Positions 26,287 to 35,864 are shown, counted from the first letter of the stretch. The stretch: 64,000 nt of DNA from Pseudomonas lundensis (GCF_002269125.1 NZ_NQKI01000004.1:108090-172089); one strand, 5' to 3'. A program made the numbers and translations. Notes: a model not told the origin generated them from the sequence alone.

Positions 26287-27150
26287 TTACGCGGTTTTAC
26301 GAAACACAAACATCAGGCCAACGATGATCATGGCCATGCCCAACAGGCTCAAGGCTGCGAGGGTATTGCCGAAAATCACGTAGTCCAGGACCGCCGTGAC
26401 AGCAGGCACCAGGTAAAACAGGCTGGTGACATTGACCAGGTTGCCCCGCGCAATCATCCGGTACAGCAACAAGGTGGCCAGCACCGAGACCACCAGTCCC
26501 ATCCACAACACCGGTATCACAAATCCCGCGCTGTACTGAATGCTGAAGGGTTGAAACGGTACAAACAGTGCACATGCCAGCAACCCGGCGAAGTACTGCA
26601 CCGGCAAGGTGCCCAGCGGGTTATCGGTGATTCGCTTCTGCATCAGGGTGCCAAGGGTCATGCTCATCAACGCAAGTACCGCCAATAGCATGCCCTGCCA
26701 TGACATCCCGGCCAGACCGATGCTTTGATAGACCACCAGAATCAGCCCGGCCAACCCCAGAAACAACCCCAGCAGTCGACTCCAGGACTGGCGCCGCTCC
26801 AGGATCACGGCGGTCAGAATCGGTTGGACGCCCATGACCGTGGCCATCACACCCGGCGTGATGTGCAGAGCCAGCGCCAGCATATAAAAAATCTGGTAGG
26901 CGCCCAGCAAGACGGCGCCCGTGACCAACGCATACCACACCGCTCGAGCACCTCGCGGACGCTGGAGCTTGAGCAACGGGATCAATAGCACCAGCGCCAG
27001 TAACGCGATGGCAAAGCGAATCAACAAAAAAGCGAAGGGCGACGCGTGGGCCAACCCCCACTTGGAGAAAATCGCGCCGCTGCTCCACAGCAACACAAAC
27101 GCACAGGTGGAGGCAGCCGCCAGCGCGGATTCTTTTGAGATCGAAAACAT
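26287..27150 (-). CDS. DMT superfamily (EamA) transporter
   Basis: The 287-aa ten-helix protein contains LLWSSGAIFSKWGL in helix 1 and ITPGVMATVMGVQPILTAVIL in the first repeat, both EamA features. An N-terminal GTG three codons upstream (27159) is possible, but AGGTG is best spaced for the ATG at 27150. It is followed by a hairpin and is convergent with the previous DMT gene. Its 319-nt upstream region holds a perfect 17-nt palindrome. Substrate unknown. Confidence 0.9.
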   Translation of the reverse strand: MFSISKESALAAASTCAFVLLWSSGAIFSKWGLAHASPFAFLLIRFAIALLALVLLIPLLKLQRPRGARAVWYALVTGAVLLGAYQIFYMLALALHITPGVMATVMGVQPILTAVILERRQSWSRLLGLFLGLAGLILVVYQSIGLAGMSWQGMLLAVLALMSMTLGTLMQKRITDNPLGTLPVQYFAGLLACALFVPFQPFSIQYSAGFVIPVLWMGLVVSVLATLLLYRMIARGNLVNVTSLFYLVPAVTAVLDYVIFGNTLAALSLLGMAMIIVGLMFVFRKTA

Positions 27151-27469
27151 GAGTAACACCTGTCATCAGGCAAAAAAGCCAACTCAGCCAAGGCTGAAGT
27201 TCAGTGGTTTTCAGACGGGTACGGGCAACCGACGACTCGGCTCAGCCCGTCACAACACCCGGTGGCGATACGACCACGTACACCACAGTGCTGCTGACAG
27301 GAGGGGGATAGTGACTGATCTGCCCCGGTTGCTGATTCGCACACGGCACTGCGTCAGCAGTGACTGCTGAATTGACAACGCGGCGTGGAAGGGAAACCGG
27401 CATGAGCTGATCGCTGTGAAGGGTAGTGAGCGCCGACTATAACCAGCGCCCGATACAATTTGCAATACG
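27151..27469. other. 319-nt intergenic region with a palindrome
   Basis: This is the upstream region of the DMT gene on the minus strand; its only clear feature is the palindrome at 27354-27370. Short reading frames through it are not conserved-looking. No tRNA or terminator is visible. Confidence 0.4.
27354..27370. promoter_or_regulatory. Perfect 17-nt palindrome (TCAGCAGT-g-ACTGCTGA)
   Basis: Eight-base arms surround one central base. It lies about 200 nt upstream of the DMT transporter start and about 100 nt downstream of the lpxO stop, so it is a candidate operator for the DMT gene. The binding protein is unknown. Confidence 0.45.
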
Positions 27470-28408
27470 TTAACCGAACAACCAGCGCCACAGCAGCACC
27501 AGCACCAGCACCGCCAACACCGGGCGCAAGATGCGGTACAGCTTGGGGTTACGGCGTTTCCACTGCTTGACCACGCCACTGAAGCGATCGCTGAAGCGTT
27601 TGCTCCATGCGTAGGCTTTGTTGATGCCGCCTACACGTTCGTCATCCAGGTTTTGCGGCGCGGTGGCTTTGCCCAACTGAGCGCTGACCCAACGGTTGAT
27701 GTTGGTCATGATGCGGTTGGTCAACGGGCGCTCCACGTCACAGAACAGGATGACGCGGGTGATGTCGGTTTCGTTTTTGACCCAGTGCACGTACGTCTCA
27801 TCGAACATCACGTCTTCGCCATCACGCCATGCGTACTCCTCGCCGTCCACAAAGATGCGGCACGCATCGGAGTTGGGCGTCGACAGCCCGAGGTGATAAC
27901 GCAGCGAGCCGGCAAACGGGTCACGGTGCGGGTTGAGGTGACTGCCGCCCGGCAACAGCGCAAACATCGCGCCTTTGACGTTAGGAATGCTGTTGACCAG
28001 CGCCACGGTTTTCGGGCACAGCAGCTCAGCGGAAGGCAATGGCTTGTCGTACCACTTGAGGTAAAAGCGCTTCCAGCCTTTTTTGAAGAAAGAACCGAAA
28101 CCTGCGTCGTTGTTCTTTTCGGCGGCGCGGATATAGCCTTCGTCGAACAGGTGCATGGCTTCTTCACGGATTTCCTGCCAGTTGTCCTTGAGGATATCCA
28201 GCTCGGGGAATTTGCTGCGGTCCAGATAAGGCTTGGAAGGCACACCGGAGAACAGGTACATCAAGGCGTTGTACGGCGCGAAAAAAGCGGAGTGGTTGAC
28301 GAACTGACGCAACACCGGCAAACGCGCCTTACCGCGCAAATGCACGTAAAGGATGCTGCCGACAAACAGCAGTATCAGCCCTGCCTTGATGGCGAAGGAT
28401 AAGGTCAT
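27470..28408 (-). CDS. lpxO: Lipid A hydroxylase LpxO
   Basis: The 312-aa member of the aspartyl/asparaginyl beta-hydroxylase family has an N-terminal membrane helix (about 7-24), an Fe(II)/2-oxoglutarate domain with HLNPHRDPFAGSLRYHLGL (about residues 157-175) and the distal ligand His in ETYVHWVKN. A second hydrophobic segment closes the C-terminus (LRPVLAVLVLVLLWRWLFG). LpxO 2-hydroxylates the secondary lauroyl chain of lipid A at the inner face of the membrane. GAGGAG precedes the ATG. Downstream of cysK on the same strand but 270 nt away. Confidence 0.92.
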   Translation of the reverse strand: MTLSFAIKAGLILLFVGSILYVHLRGKARLPVLRQFVNHSAFFAPYNALMYLFSGVPSKPYLDRSKFPELDILKDNWQEIREEAMHLFDEGYIRAAEKNNDAGFGSFFKKGWKRFYLKWYDKPLPSAELLCPKTVALVNSIPNVKGAMFALLPGGSHLNPHRDPFAGSLRYHLGLSTPNSDACRIFVDGEEYAWRDGEDVMFDETYVHWVKNETDITRVILFCDVERPLTNRIMTNINRWVSAQLGKATAPQNLDDERVGGINKAYAWSKRFSDRFSGVVKQWKRRNPKLYRILRPVLAVLVLVLLWRWLFG

Positions 28409-28590
28409 GCAACAACTCCTCGAAAAAACTGTGCGGCACCGATAGCCCGATGTGGCAGCCGGGCATGATAAACACTACCGGCGCAGGACAAAACCCGCGT
28501 TATCCAACATTCAGTGTTAAGCATTACGTAACAGCGCATTAAATAGCATAAGCCGAGGGGAAATCGCTTGATGTGAGTCAGGCAAAGCCC

Positions 28591-28664
28591 GTTGCAGACG
28601 CAGGGTGCGAAAGGTGCGATGCGTGCACAAGAACGCTTTGCACTCCCCCTTCGCAGCCTGCAAC
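28591..28664. repeat. Large imperfect hairpin downstream of cysK
   Basis: GTTGCAG...CTGCAAC (7 bp) encloses TGCGAA...TTCGCA (6 bp) around a GC-mixed loop. Its minus strand contains TTGCAGGCTGCGAAGGGGGAG-like sequence, sharing CAGGCTGCGAAGGG with 26242-26276. It may be a member of a dispersed intergenic repeat family. Confidence 0.45.
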
Positions 28665-28681
28665 AGCAACTACAGTGCGTC

Positions 28682-29656
28682 TTACTGCTCGAGTTCCTGC
28701 TCACTGAACAGGTCGCTGAACAAGAAGCTCGACAGGTAACGTTCGCCCGAATCCGGCAGGATCACGACAATGGTTTTGCCCTGCATTTCCGGCTTTTCAG
28801 CCATACGCACGGCCACCGCCATGGCCGCACCGCAGGAGATGCCGCACAGGATGCCTTCTTCATCCATCAGGCGCCGCGCCATCACCTTGGACTCATCGTC
28901 ACTGACCAGTTCGACCTGATCGACGATCGACAGGTCGAGGTTTTTCGGCACAAAACCGGCACCGATGCCCTGGATTTTGTGCGGCGCAGGCTGAATTGCC
29001 TGACCGGCCAGCGCCTGGGTGATGACTGGCGAAGTGATGGGTTCAACGGCAACTGACATCAGCGGTTGACCCAGTGTGTGCTTGATATACCGCGAAATAC
29101 CCGTAATCGTGCCGCCCGTGCCCACGCCTGACACCAGTACATCGACACGCCCATCGGTGTCGTTCCAGATTTCAGGGCCAGTGGTTTTTTCGTGGATTGC
29201 AGGGTTGGCCGGGTTTTCGAATTGTTGGGGCATAAAGTATTTCGATGGGTCGCTGGCCAGGATTTCAGCAGCCTTGTCGATGGCGCCTTTCATGCCTTTG
29301 GCCGGTTCAGTGAGCACCAGCTCGGCACCCAGCGCCTTGAGCACTTTGCGACGCTCAAGGCTCATGGATGAAGGCATGGTCAGCATCAGTTTGTAACCGC
29401 GTGCAGCGGCCACAAAGGCCAAGCCGATACCGGTATTGCCCGACGTGGGCTCGATGATGGTCATGCCTGGCTTGAGCACACCGCGACTCTCGGCGTCCCA
29501 GATCATGTTGGCGCCTATCCGGCATTTAACCGAATACCCCGGGTTGCGCCCTTCGATCTTGGCCAGAATAGTGACGCCACGGGGCCCGATGCGGTTGATC
29601 TGTACCAGCGGCGTATTACCGATGGATTGAGCGTTATCTGCAAAAATGCGACTCAT
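28682..29656 (-). CDS. cysK: Cysteine synthase A (O-acetylserine sulfhydrylase)
   Basis: The 324-aa PLP enzyme has the Schiff-base Lys44 in [10 protein letters not shown], the phosphate loop [20 protein letters not shown] (about 178) and [10 protein letters not shown] near the C-terminus. The length matches CysK. It makes cysteine from O-acetylserine and sulfide. The ATG at 29656 starts the conserved [18 protein letters not shown]; an upstream in-frame extension (29728) is not conserved. Divergent from the MoxR gene. Confidence 0.93.
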   Translation of the reverse strand: MSRIFADNAQSIGNTPLVQINRIGPRGVTILAKIEGRNPGYSVKCRIGANMIWDAESRGVLKPGMTIIEPTSGNTGIGLAFVAAARGYKLMLTMPSSMSLERRKVLKALGAELVLTEPAKGMKGAIDKAAEILASDPSKYFMPQQFENPANPAIHEKTTGPEIWNDTDGRVDVLVSGVGTGGTITGISRYIKHTLGQPLMSVAVEPITSPVITQALAGQAIQPAPHKIQGIGAGFVPKNLDLSIVDQVELVSDDESKVMARRLMDEEGILCGISCGAAMAVAVRMAEKPEMQGKTIVVILPDSGERYLSSFLFSDLFSEQELEQ

Positions 29657-29768
29657 GACGGGGGGTCCCTTATGCACTTTTCGGAAAGGCTTCAAGGGTA
29701 GGCTTCGTGTTCGCGTGCGTCCAGTCATGCCGTGACGGCCCGTTCACAGACTGAATGAGGCGTTTGCG

Positions 29769-29797
29769 TTCACGCAACGCGGGTGCCGCGTTATAGT
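29769..29797 (+). promoter_or_regulatory. Sigma-70-type promoter of the MoxR/VWA operon
   Basis: TTCACG (29769-29774), 17 nt, then TATAGT (29792-29797). The -35 region lies inside an imperfect palindrome, GCGTTTGCGT-tc-ACGCAACGC, which could be an operator. Confidence 0.5.
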
Positions 29798-29867
29798 CGG
29801 ACCTGCTTTTTTATTAGTCACCCGCCCTGCCCTGTGCAGACCGGGGTTATGGTTTGAGGATGTGCAG

Positions 29868-30713
29868 ATGAAGTTTGAAGGTACCCGCGCCTACGTGGCC
29901 ACTGATGACCTGAAGCTGGCGGTCAACGCGGCCATCACCCTGGAACGCCCGCTGCTGGTCAAAGGCGAGCCCGGCACCGGCAAGACCATGCTGGCCGAGC
30001 AACTGGCCGAGTCCTTCGGTTGCAAGCTCATCACCTGGCACATCAAGTCCACCACCAAAGCCCATCAGGGCCTGTATGAATACGATGCGGTAAGCCGCCT
30101 GCGCGACTCCCAACTGGGCGTCGACAAAGTCCACGACGTGCGCAATTACCTGAAAAAAGGGAAATTGTGGGAAGCCTTTGAGGCCGAAGAACGGGTGATT
30201 TTGCTGATCGACGAAATCGACAAGGCCGATATCGAGTTCCCCAATGACTTGCTGCAAGAACTCGACAAGATGGAGTTCTACGTTTACGAGACCGACGAAA
30301 CGATCAAAGCCAAGGTGCGCCCGATCATCATCATTACCTCCAACAACGAGAAAGAGCTGCCGGACGCCTTCCTGCGCCGCTGCTTCTTCCACTACATCAG
30401 CTTCCCGGACCGCACCACCCTGCAAAAAATCGTCGACGTGCATTTCCCCGACATCAAGAAAGAACTGGTCAGCGAGGCGCTCGACGTGTTCTTCGATGTG
30501 CGCAAAGTGCCCGGCCTGAAGAAAAAACCGTCGACTTCGGAGCTGGTGGATTGGCTCAAGCTGCTAATGGCCGACAACATTGGCGAAGCGGTATTGCGCG
30601 AGCGTGATCCGACCAAGGCCATCCCGCCGCTGGCGGGCGCGCTGGTGAAAAACGAGCAGGACGTGCAATTGCTTGAGCGCCTGGCGTTCATGAGCCGTCG
30701 CGGCAATCGTTGA
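29868..30713 (+). CDS. MoxR family AAA+ ATPase
   Basis: The 281-aa ATPase has Walker A GEPGTGKT (about residues 34-41), Walker B LLIDEIDK (about 105), sensor-1 Asn in IIITSNNEKELPDAFLRRC with the Arg finger, and a C-terminal lid. These AAA+ proteins act as chaperone-like remodelling factors, typically with a VWA-domain partner, as here 19 nt downstream. The target is unknown. Start ATG at 29868 with GAGG about 8 nt upstream; GTG 29862 is an alternative. Confidence 0.9.
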   Translation: MKFEGTRAYVATDDLKLAVNAAITLERPLLVKGEPGTGKTMLAEQLAESFGCKLITWHIKSTTKAHQGLYEYDAVSRLRDSQLGVDKVHDVRNYLKKGKLWEAFEAEERVILLIDEIDKADIEFPNDLLQELDKMEFYVYETDETIKAKVRPIIIITSNNEKELPDAFLRRCFFHYISFPDRTTLQKIVDVHFPDIKKELVSEALDVFFDVRKVPGLKKKPSTSELVDWLKLLMADNIGEAVLRERDPTKAIPPLAGALVKNEQDVQLLERLAFMSRRGNR

Positions 30714-30732
30714 TGGACCCGAGGCGATAAGC

Positions 30733-31911
30733 ATGTTGCTGAATCTGTTCAATGAAATGCGCGCAGCCAAGGTGCCGGTCTCGGTGCGTGAGCTGCTGGA
30801 CCTGATCAATGCGCTCAAACACCGGGTGACCTTCGCCGACATGGACGAATTTTACTTTTTGGCGCGCACCATTCTGGTCAAGGACGAGCGCCACTACGAT
30901 AAGTTTGATCGCGCCTTCGGTGCTTATTTCAACGGGCTGCAAACCCTCAATGAACACCTTGAAGCCTTGATTCCAGACGAATGGCTGCGCAAAGAGTTCG
31001 AGCGCTCGTTGAGCGATGAAGAGCGTGCGCAGATCCAGTCGTTGGGGGGCCTGGACAAGCTCATCGAAGCCTTCAAGCAGCGCCTGGAAGAGCAAAAGGA
31101 ACGCCACGCCGGGGGTAACAAGTGGATCGGCACCGGCGGTACCAGCCCGTTCGGTTCAGGTGGCTACCACCCCGAAGGCATTCGCGTCGGTGATGCCGGA
31201 GCGCGCCAGGGCAAGGCGGCAAAAGTCTGGGAACAGCGTGAGTATAAAAACCTCGACGATCAGGTCGAGTTGGGCACGCGCAACATCAAAGTCGCGCTAC
31301 GCCGCTTGCGAAAATTCGCACGCCAAGGCGCGGCAGATGAACTGGACATCGACGGCACCATCGACCACACCGCCCGCGACGCCGGCCTGCTGAATATCCA
31401 GATGCGTGCGCAGCGGCGCAACTCCATCAAGCTGCTGTTGCTGTTCGACATTGGCGGCTCGATGGACTCCCATGTACAGATCTGCGAAGAGCTGTTCTCA
31501 GCCTGCAAGACTGAGTTCAAACACCTGGAGTACTACTACTTCCATAACTTCATTTATGAATCGGTGTGGAAGAACAACCAGCGGCGTCAGGTTGAGCGCA
31601 TTGCCACCCAGGACGTGCTGCACAAATACGGCGCTGATTACAAAGTGATCTTTATTGGCGACGCGGCCATGGGCCCTTACGAAATCACCCATGCCGGGGG
31701 GAGCGTGGAGCACTGGAACGAAGAACCGGGTTACCTGTGGATGCAGCGTTTTATGGAGAAATATAAAAAGCTCATCTGGATCAACCCGTACCCCAAAGAC
31801 ACGTGGAACTACACCGCCTCAACACGCATCGTGCGGGATTTGATTGAAGACCGCATGTACCCGCTGACGCTGGAGGGGCTAGAAGAAGGGATGCGTTTTT
31901 TGGCGAAATGA
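30733..31911 (+). CDS. VWA domain protein (CoxE-like) partner of MoxR
   Basis: The 392-aa protein has an N-terminal helical region (about 1-130), a Gly-rich link (about 130-145: GTGGTSPFGSGGYHPEG) and a VWA/CoxE-like domain from about 215. The metal site reads LLLFDIGGSMDSH: the canonical DxSxS is DxGxS here, so one Ser ligand is replaced by Gly. With MoxR it forms a conserved two-gene operon, like RavA-ViaA, believed to help assemble or activate metalloenzymes or envelope complexes. GAGG before the ATG. Exact role unknown. Confidence 0.85.
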   Translation: MLLNLFNEMRAAKVPVSVRELLDLINALKHRVTFADMDEFYFLARTILVKDERHYDKFDRAFGAYFNGLQTLNEHLEALIPDEWLRKEFERSLSDEERAQIQSLGGLDKLIEAFKQRLEEQKERHAGGNKWIGTGGTSPFGSGGYHPEGIRVGDAGARQGKAAKVWEQREYKNLDDQVELGTRNIKVALRRLRKFARQGAADELDIDGTIDHTARDAGLLNIQMRAQRRNSIKLLLLFDIGGSMDSHVQICEELFSACKTEFKHLEYYYFHNFIYESVWKNNQRRQVERIATQDVLHKYGADYKVIFIGDAAMGPYEITHAGGSVEHWNEEPGYLWMQRFMEKYKKLIWINPYPKDTWNYTASTRIVRDLIEDRMYPLTLEGLEEGMRFLAK

Positions 31912-31941
31912 AGCAACGCACCCTCCTCGCCGGGGTGAAGT

Positions 31942-32865
31942 TCAGACGCGCTTGACGCGCTGCATCCATTCCACCTGTTGGCGCTGCGCGGCTTCCTGCG
32001 TGGTCGGGTGCAGCGACACACGTTGCCCCGGCAAACATTGTGCCAGCCGCGCCAATGAGAGCGGCGTCAATGCCCCCAGTCGCGGGTAGCCACCAATGGT
32101 TTGTCGGTCATTGAGTAACACGATGGGCTGGCCATCTGGCGGCACTTGCACCGCCCCCAACGCAATCCCTTCGGAAATCATCGGTGGCCCTTGATACACC
32201 AGCGTCGGCCCCAGCAAACGGATGCCCATGCGGTCGGCGCGGCTGTCGAGCACCCACGGGCAATTGAAGGCGTCGAACGTGCTTTGCCCGCTGAAATCGC
32301 CGATCTGTGCGCCCATGATCATGTCCAGCAACGGGGCGCCGGTGAACGCGGGAATCCAGGCGTGATTCATTTCACGTAATGCCGACCGGGCGTCCCTGAA
32401 GCCCAGTTCGGCGCCTTTCTCCAGCGCATTCCCCCTGCCATCCGGCCCACCCAACTGCTCCCGGGCGACCGTGGCGCAACTGCCCAACACACGCGGCGCG
32501 TCGAAGCCTCCCGGCGCGGCCAGGTAGGCTCGAGCACCGTCGAGTGGCTGCGCGAAACACAGGGTCTGCCCCTGGCGCAGGCTGAAACTGCGCCACGGTT
32601 TGAGCGGCTGGCCATCCACAGTGGCGGCCAGGTCCGCGCCCGCCAGCGCTAACGTGCAATCGCACTGAGCCATTACGCTAAAACCGCCCAGGGTGATTTC
32701 AATCACCGCTGCCTCCAGCTCATTGCCCAACAGCCAGTTGGCCCACGTCATCGACTGCCAATCGGCCGCACCGCCTTGGGTCACGCCCAAATGCCGGACC
32801 CCAAAACGCCCTGCATCCTGCAACTGGCATAACGGGGTGCTGGCCTGAATCAACAATTGGCTCAT
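31942..32865 (-). CDS. pxpC: 5-oxoprolinase subunit PxpC (KipA/biotin-dependent carboxyltransferase family)
   Basis: The 307-aa protein starts LLIQASTPLCQLQDAGRFGVRHLGVTQGGAADW and carries the KipA family features GAYLAAPGGFD, VLGSCATV and NDRQTIGGYPRLGALTPLSLARLAQ. It forms the PxpBC part of the ATP-dependent 5-oxoprolinase, which opens 5-oxoproline to glutamate. It overlaps pxpB by 4 nt (ATGA), so translation is coupled. Third gene of the operon pxpA-pxpB-pxpC. Confidence 0.92.
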   Translation of the reverse strand: MSQLLIQASTPLCQLQDAGRFGVRHLGVTQGGAADWQSMTWANWLLGNELEAAVIEITLGGFSVMAQCDCTLALAGADLAATVDGQPLKPWRSFSLRQGQTLCFAQPLDGARAYLAAPGGFDAPRVLGSCATVAREQLGGPDGRGNALEKGAELGFRDARSALREMNHAWIPAFTGAPLLDMIMGAQIGDFSGQSTFDAFNCPWVLDSRADRMGIRLLGPTLVYQGPPMISEGIALGAVQVPPDGQPIVLLNDRQTIGGYPRLGALTPLSLARLAQCLPGQRVSLHPTTQEAAQRQQVEWMQRVKRV

Positions 32866-33566
32866 GCCAAGGGCTCCTGTGGGGTGTCGTCGCCGCCCAG
32901 GCGGATGAATTCGCTATGACTGATTGGCTCGAACTGCACGCGGTCGCCGGGTTGCAACAGGCTGTACCCCTCTCGCTCCCGGTCAAACAGCCTGACCGGC
33001 GTGCGCCCGATGAGGTTCCAGCCGCCGGGCGACTGGGCCGGATAGGCCGCCGTCTGGCGTTCGGCAATCCCGACACTGCCCGCTGCCACCCGTTTACGCG
33101 GTGTGTTGAGGCGTGGCGCAGCCAGCAGCTCGTCCACCAGCCCCATGAAGGCAAAACCGGGGGCGAACCCCAGCGCGAACACCTGATACGGACGCTCGCT
33201 GTGACGGCGAATCACTTCGCGCTGCGACCACCCCGTGCGCTGCGCCAGCAACGTCAGTTCGGGCCCGACGCTCAGGTCGTACCACACCGGCAACACATGG
33301 CATTGGCCACGGTCCCGGGTTTCGGGTTGCAGGTCGGTCATTGCTTGATGAATGAGTTCGCGCGCCTGGGCCGGGCTCAGCGCCAGCCCGTCGTAGTGAA
33401 TCATCAACGTGGTGTAGGACGGCACCAGATCGATCAGAAAACCTGCAAAGCCGCTGCGCACCCGCTCTGTGGCGGCCAGCATCCACGGCATGTTGTGTTC
33501 AGCAATCTCGTCGAACAGCCGCAACATCAGGCAGTCGATGGCTACCACCTCAATACGCGGCTTCAT
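32862..33566 (-). CDS. pxpB: 5-oxoprolinase subunit PxpB (KipI family)
   Basis: The 234-aa protein has the KipI family features [38 protein letters not shown] and [17 protein letters not shown]. It works with PxpC and PxpA in 5-oxoproline hydrolysis; the Bacillus homologue is the sporulation-kinase inhibitor KipI. The ATG at 33566 overlaps the end of pxpA by 4 nt (ATGA). The longer frame to 33641 lies inside pxpA and is rejected. Confidence 0.9.
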   Translation of the reverse strand: MKPRIEVVAIDCLMLRLFDEIAEHNMPWMLAATERVRSGFAGFLIDLVPSYTTLMIHYDGLALSPAQARELIHQAMTDLQPETRDRGQCHVLPVWYDLSVGPELTLLAQRTGWSQREVIRRHSERPYQVFALGFAPGFAFMGLVDELLAAPRLNTPRKRVAAGSVGIAERQTAAYPAQSPGGWNLIGRTPVRLFDREREGYSLLQPGDRVQFEPISHSEFIRLGGDDTPQEPLA

Positions 33567-34312
33567 GCCGATTGCCCGTTGAGGGCCATACGGATGTGCT
33601 GCACGGCGGCCACCGAACTGGCGTTGTCGCCATGCACGCACAACGTGTGAGCGTGCAGGTGCAAGGGGCTGCCATCAATCGCTGTCAGCGGTTGGCCTGC
33701 GGCGAGGGTCAACGCTTGCTGAACGATCCGCTGCGGCTCGTGGTGCACCGCGCCCGGCAGTTGACGCGAGACCAGGTGCCCGGCCGCGTCATAGGCGCGA
33801 TCGGCAAACGCTTCAAACCACAGGGTGACGCCAAACTCATCGCCGATGGCGTGTGCGACGCTGTTATCACGGGTCGCCATCAGCATCAGCGGCAGGCTCG
33901 CGTCGTAGGCCGCAACAGCCTGCATCACCGCGCGCAACTGCTCGGGGTTGGCCATCATGTCGTTGTAGAGCGCACCGTGGGGCTTGACGTAGCTGACGCG
34001 AGTGCCCTGAGCACGGCAGATGCCATCCAGGGCGCCGATCTGGTAATGCAACAGGTCTTGCAACGCCTGCGCGGTATAAGCCATGGAGCGGCGGCCGAAT
34101 CCTGCCAGATCCTGATACGCCGGATGGGCGCCGATCTGCACCCCGTGCGCCAGCGCCAGCGCCACGGTGTTGCGCATGATCCCCGGATCACCGGCATGGA
34201 AGCCGCACGCGATGTTGGCGCAATCAATGAAGGGCATCACCTCGGCATCCAGGCCCATGGTCCAGCTGCCAAAACTTTCACCCATGTCGCAGTTCAATAA
34301 CAGGCGGCTCAC
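33563..34312 (-). CDS. pxpA: 5-oxoprolinase subunit PxpA (LamB/YcsF family)
   Basis: The 249-aa protein opens with [14 protein letters not shown] and continues with [50 protein letters not shown] and [13 protein letters not shown], an unbroken set of LamB/YcsF motifs. The start is GTG, with AGGAG 11 nt upstream, and the downstream genes are coupled by ATGA overlaps. 193 nt of free sequence lie upstream, with an AT-rich promoter region near 34340-34350. Confidence 0.93.
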   Translation of the reverse strand: MSRLLLNCDMGESFGSWTMGLDAEVMPFIDCANIACGFHAGDPGIMRNTVALALAHGVQIGAHPAYQDLAGFGRRSMAYTAQALQDLLHYQIGALDGICRAQGTRVSYVKPHGALYNDMMANPEQLRAVMQAVAAYDASLPLMLMATRDNSVAHAIGDEFGVTLWFEAFADRAYDAAGHLVSRQLPGAVHHEPQRIVQQALTLAAGQPLTAIDGSPLHLHAHTLCVHGDNASSVAAVQHIRMALNGQSA

Positions 34313-34505
34313 GATGATGCTCCTGTGGTGTTTTTTATAATTTAGAAGTAGGACATTTTTCGACAGGCGTACGCTGTTCGTCCAACTAATAAAAGCCGGA
34401 CACCGGGATAAAAAAAATTGATTGCCGTGGGGGGCCGCTATTTAGCGGCTACCGAACCGCCGGTGCGCGATGGCCGGCTCAGGCAGCCACGACGGGTTTA
34501 GAGGC

Positions 34506-35039
34506 TCAGTAACTGCGCTCACGGCGCGCAATGCGTTCGCGCTGACGCTTGCCGCCCAGCACCACCCAATCAATGAGCCGCAACACCCCTTCGATGACGA
34601 AGGAAAACAGCAGAGCCCCGGCCATGGCCCAGCCAATGGCGGTGGGCGACAGCAGCACCTGATAGGTGTATGCGTCGAAGGTTTCCTGACGAATCGCAGG
34701 ATCTGCCGCATATGCCACTTGCAGGGCGCGCATGTACCACGGCCCTTGCATGGCCTGGAACTGGTTATCCAGCAGGCGTTGACGGGTCAACAACGTATTG
34801 AGGCTTGACGCATCGCTGCGAAACACAGGGTCTTCGCTGGCCTGATAGTGCGCCACCAGTGCTTGCAAGTCGCCGTTGAAAAACTGGTTGGCGGTGTTTT
34901 GAAACCCGGCCAAACCGGTTTGCGCTTCAATCAGGTGAGCTTCCACACGATTGGCGTAGTCATTGATAAAACCCGGCACTTGCACGCCGATCAACAAGCC
35001 CAGGGTGAACAACACCAACCGCAGGTAACTCAGGAACAT
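34506..35039 (-). CDS. DUF2937 family membrane protein
   Basis: A 177-aa protein with an N-terminal membrane helix (about 5-25), a long extracytoplasmic helical domain and a C-terminal helix (about 133-155: TAIGWAMAGALLFSFVIEGVL) followed by a basic tail. It fits DUF2937 in length and topology. Function unknown. AAGGATGGG precedes the ATG, and the amidotransferase gene ends 12 nt upstream, so the two are likely co-transcribed. Confidence 0.8.
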   Translation of the reverse strand: MFLSYLRLVLFTLGLLIGVQVPGFINDYANRVEAHLIEAQTGLAGFQNTANQFFNGDLQALVAHYQASEDPVFRSDASSLNTLLTRQRLLDNQFQAMQGPWYMRALQVAYAADPAIRQETFDAYTYQVLLSPTAIGWAMAGALLFSFVIEGVLRLIDWVVLGGKRQRERIARRERSY

Positions 35040-35051
35040 GCTTGCCCATCC

Positions 35052-35828
35052 TTATTCGGTTGTGCCCTGGCTGACGCATTCGCCGCGTCGCCACAAGCCC
35101 CACTGGCCCGGCGCATAGCGCGTCCAGGTTTCGTTTTCGGTCAACGGTTCGGTGGCGATGACCGTCACCACGTCATTAGGGGTGGTTTCTGCCTGAAAAT
35201 CCACGATCACGTCGACATCTTTAAGCCGCGCCGGGCCAAAGGGCGCTCGACGGGTGATGTGCGCCAGTTTGGTCGAGCAATAGCAAAACAACCAGTCGCC
35301 ATCACTGAGCAGGCAGTTGAAAACGCCTTTGCCGCGATACTCCGCACACGCCGCCACCAGCACCGGGAGAATGGTTTCGACGTCCACCGGCTCCGGGAAC
35401 GCTTCGCGTACCCGATTAAGCACGTCGCAAAAGGCGGCCTCGCTGTCGGTGTCGCCTATCGGCCGATAGAAACTGACGGCCGGATTGAAGTCAGCCAACT
35501 GACCGTTGTGGGCGAAGCACCAGTTGCGCCCCCACAGTTCGCGCACAAACGGATGGGTGTTGGACAGGCAGACCTTGCCGACATTGGCCTGGCGGATGTG
35601 GCCAATGACCACTTCGCTTTTGATCGGGTAGCGCTGGACCAACAGTGCGACTTCGGAGTCGCAACTGGCAGCCGGGTCCTGAAACAGACGCAGCCCGCGC
35701 CCCTCGTAGAATGCAATGCCCCAGCCGTCGCGGTGCGGGCCGGTACGCCCGCCGCGTTGCATCAGGCCGGTGAAGCTGAACACAATATCGGTCGGCACGT
35801 TGGCGCTCATGCCCAGTAATTCACACAC
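35052..35828 (-). CDS. Class II glutamine amidotransferase family protein (YafJ-like)
   Basis: The 258-aa protein has Cys at position 2 (M-C-E-L-L-G), the N-terminal nucleophile of class II amidotransferases, plus GPHRDGWGIAFYEG, GHIRQANVG and FAHNGQLADF, all core glutaminase motifs. YafJ-type proteins contain only this domain; the acceptor is unknown. The initiating codon is GTG with GAGAG upstream, and Met removal would expose Cys2. Same strand as the next two membrane genes. Confidence 0.88.
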   Translation of the reverse strand: MCELLGMSANVPTDIVFSFTGLMQRGGRTGPHRDGWGIAFYEGRGLRLFQDPAASCDSEVALLVQRYPIKSEVVIGHIRQANVGKVCLSNTHPFVRELWGRNWCFAHNGQLADFNPAVSFYRPIGDTDSEAAFCDVLNRVREAFPEPVDVETILPVLVAACAEYRGKGVFNCLLSDGDWLFCYCSTKLAHITRRAPFGPARLKDVDVIVDFQAETTPNDVVTVIATEPLTENETWTRYAPGQWGLWRRGECVSQGTTE

Positions 35829-35864
35829 GCTCGCACTCTCGCATTCAGGCTCGACGGAAAAAAG

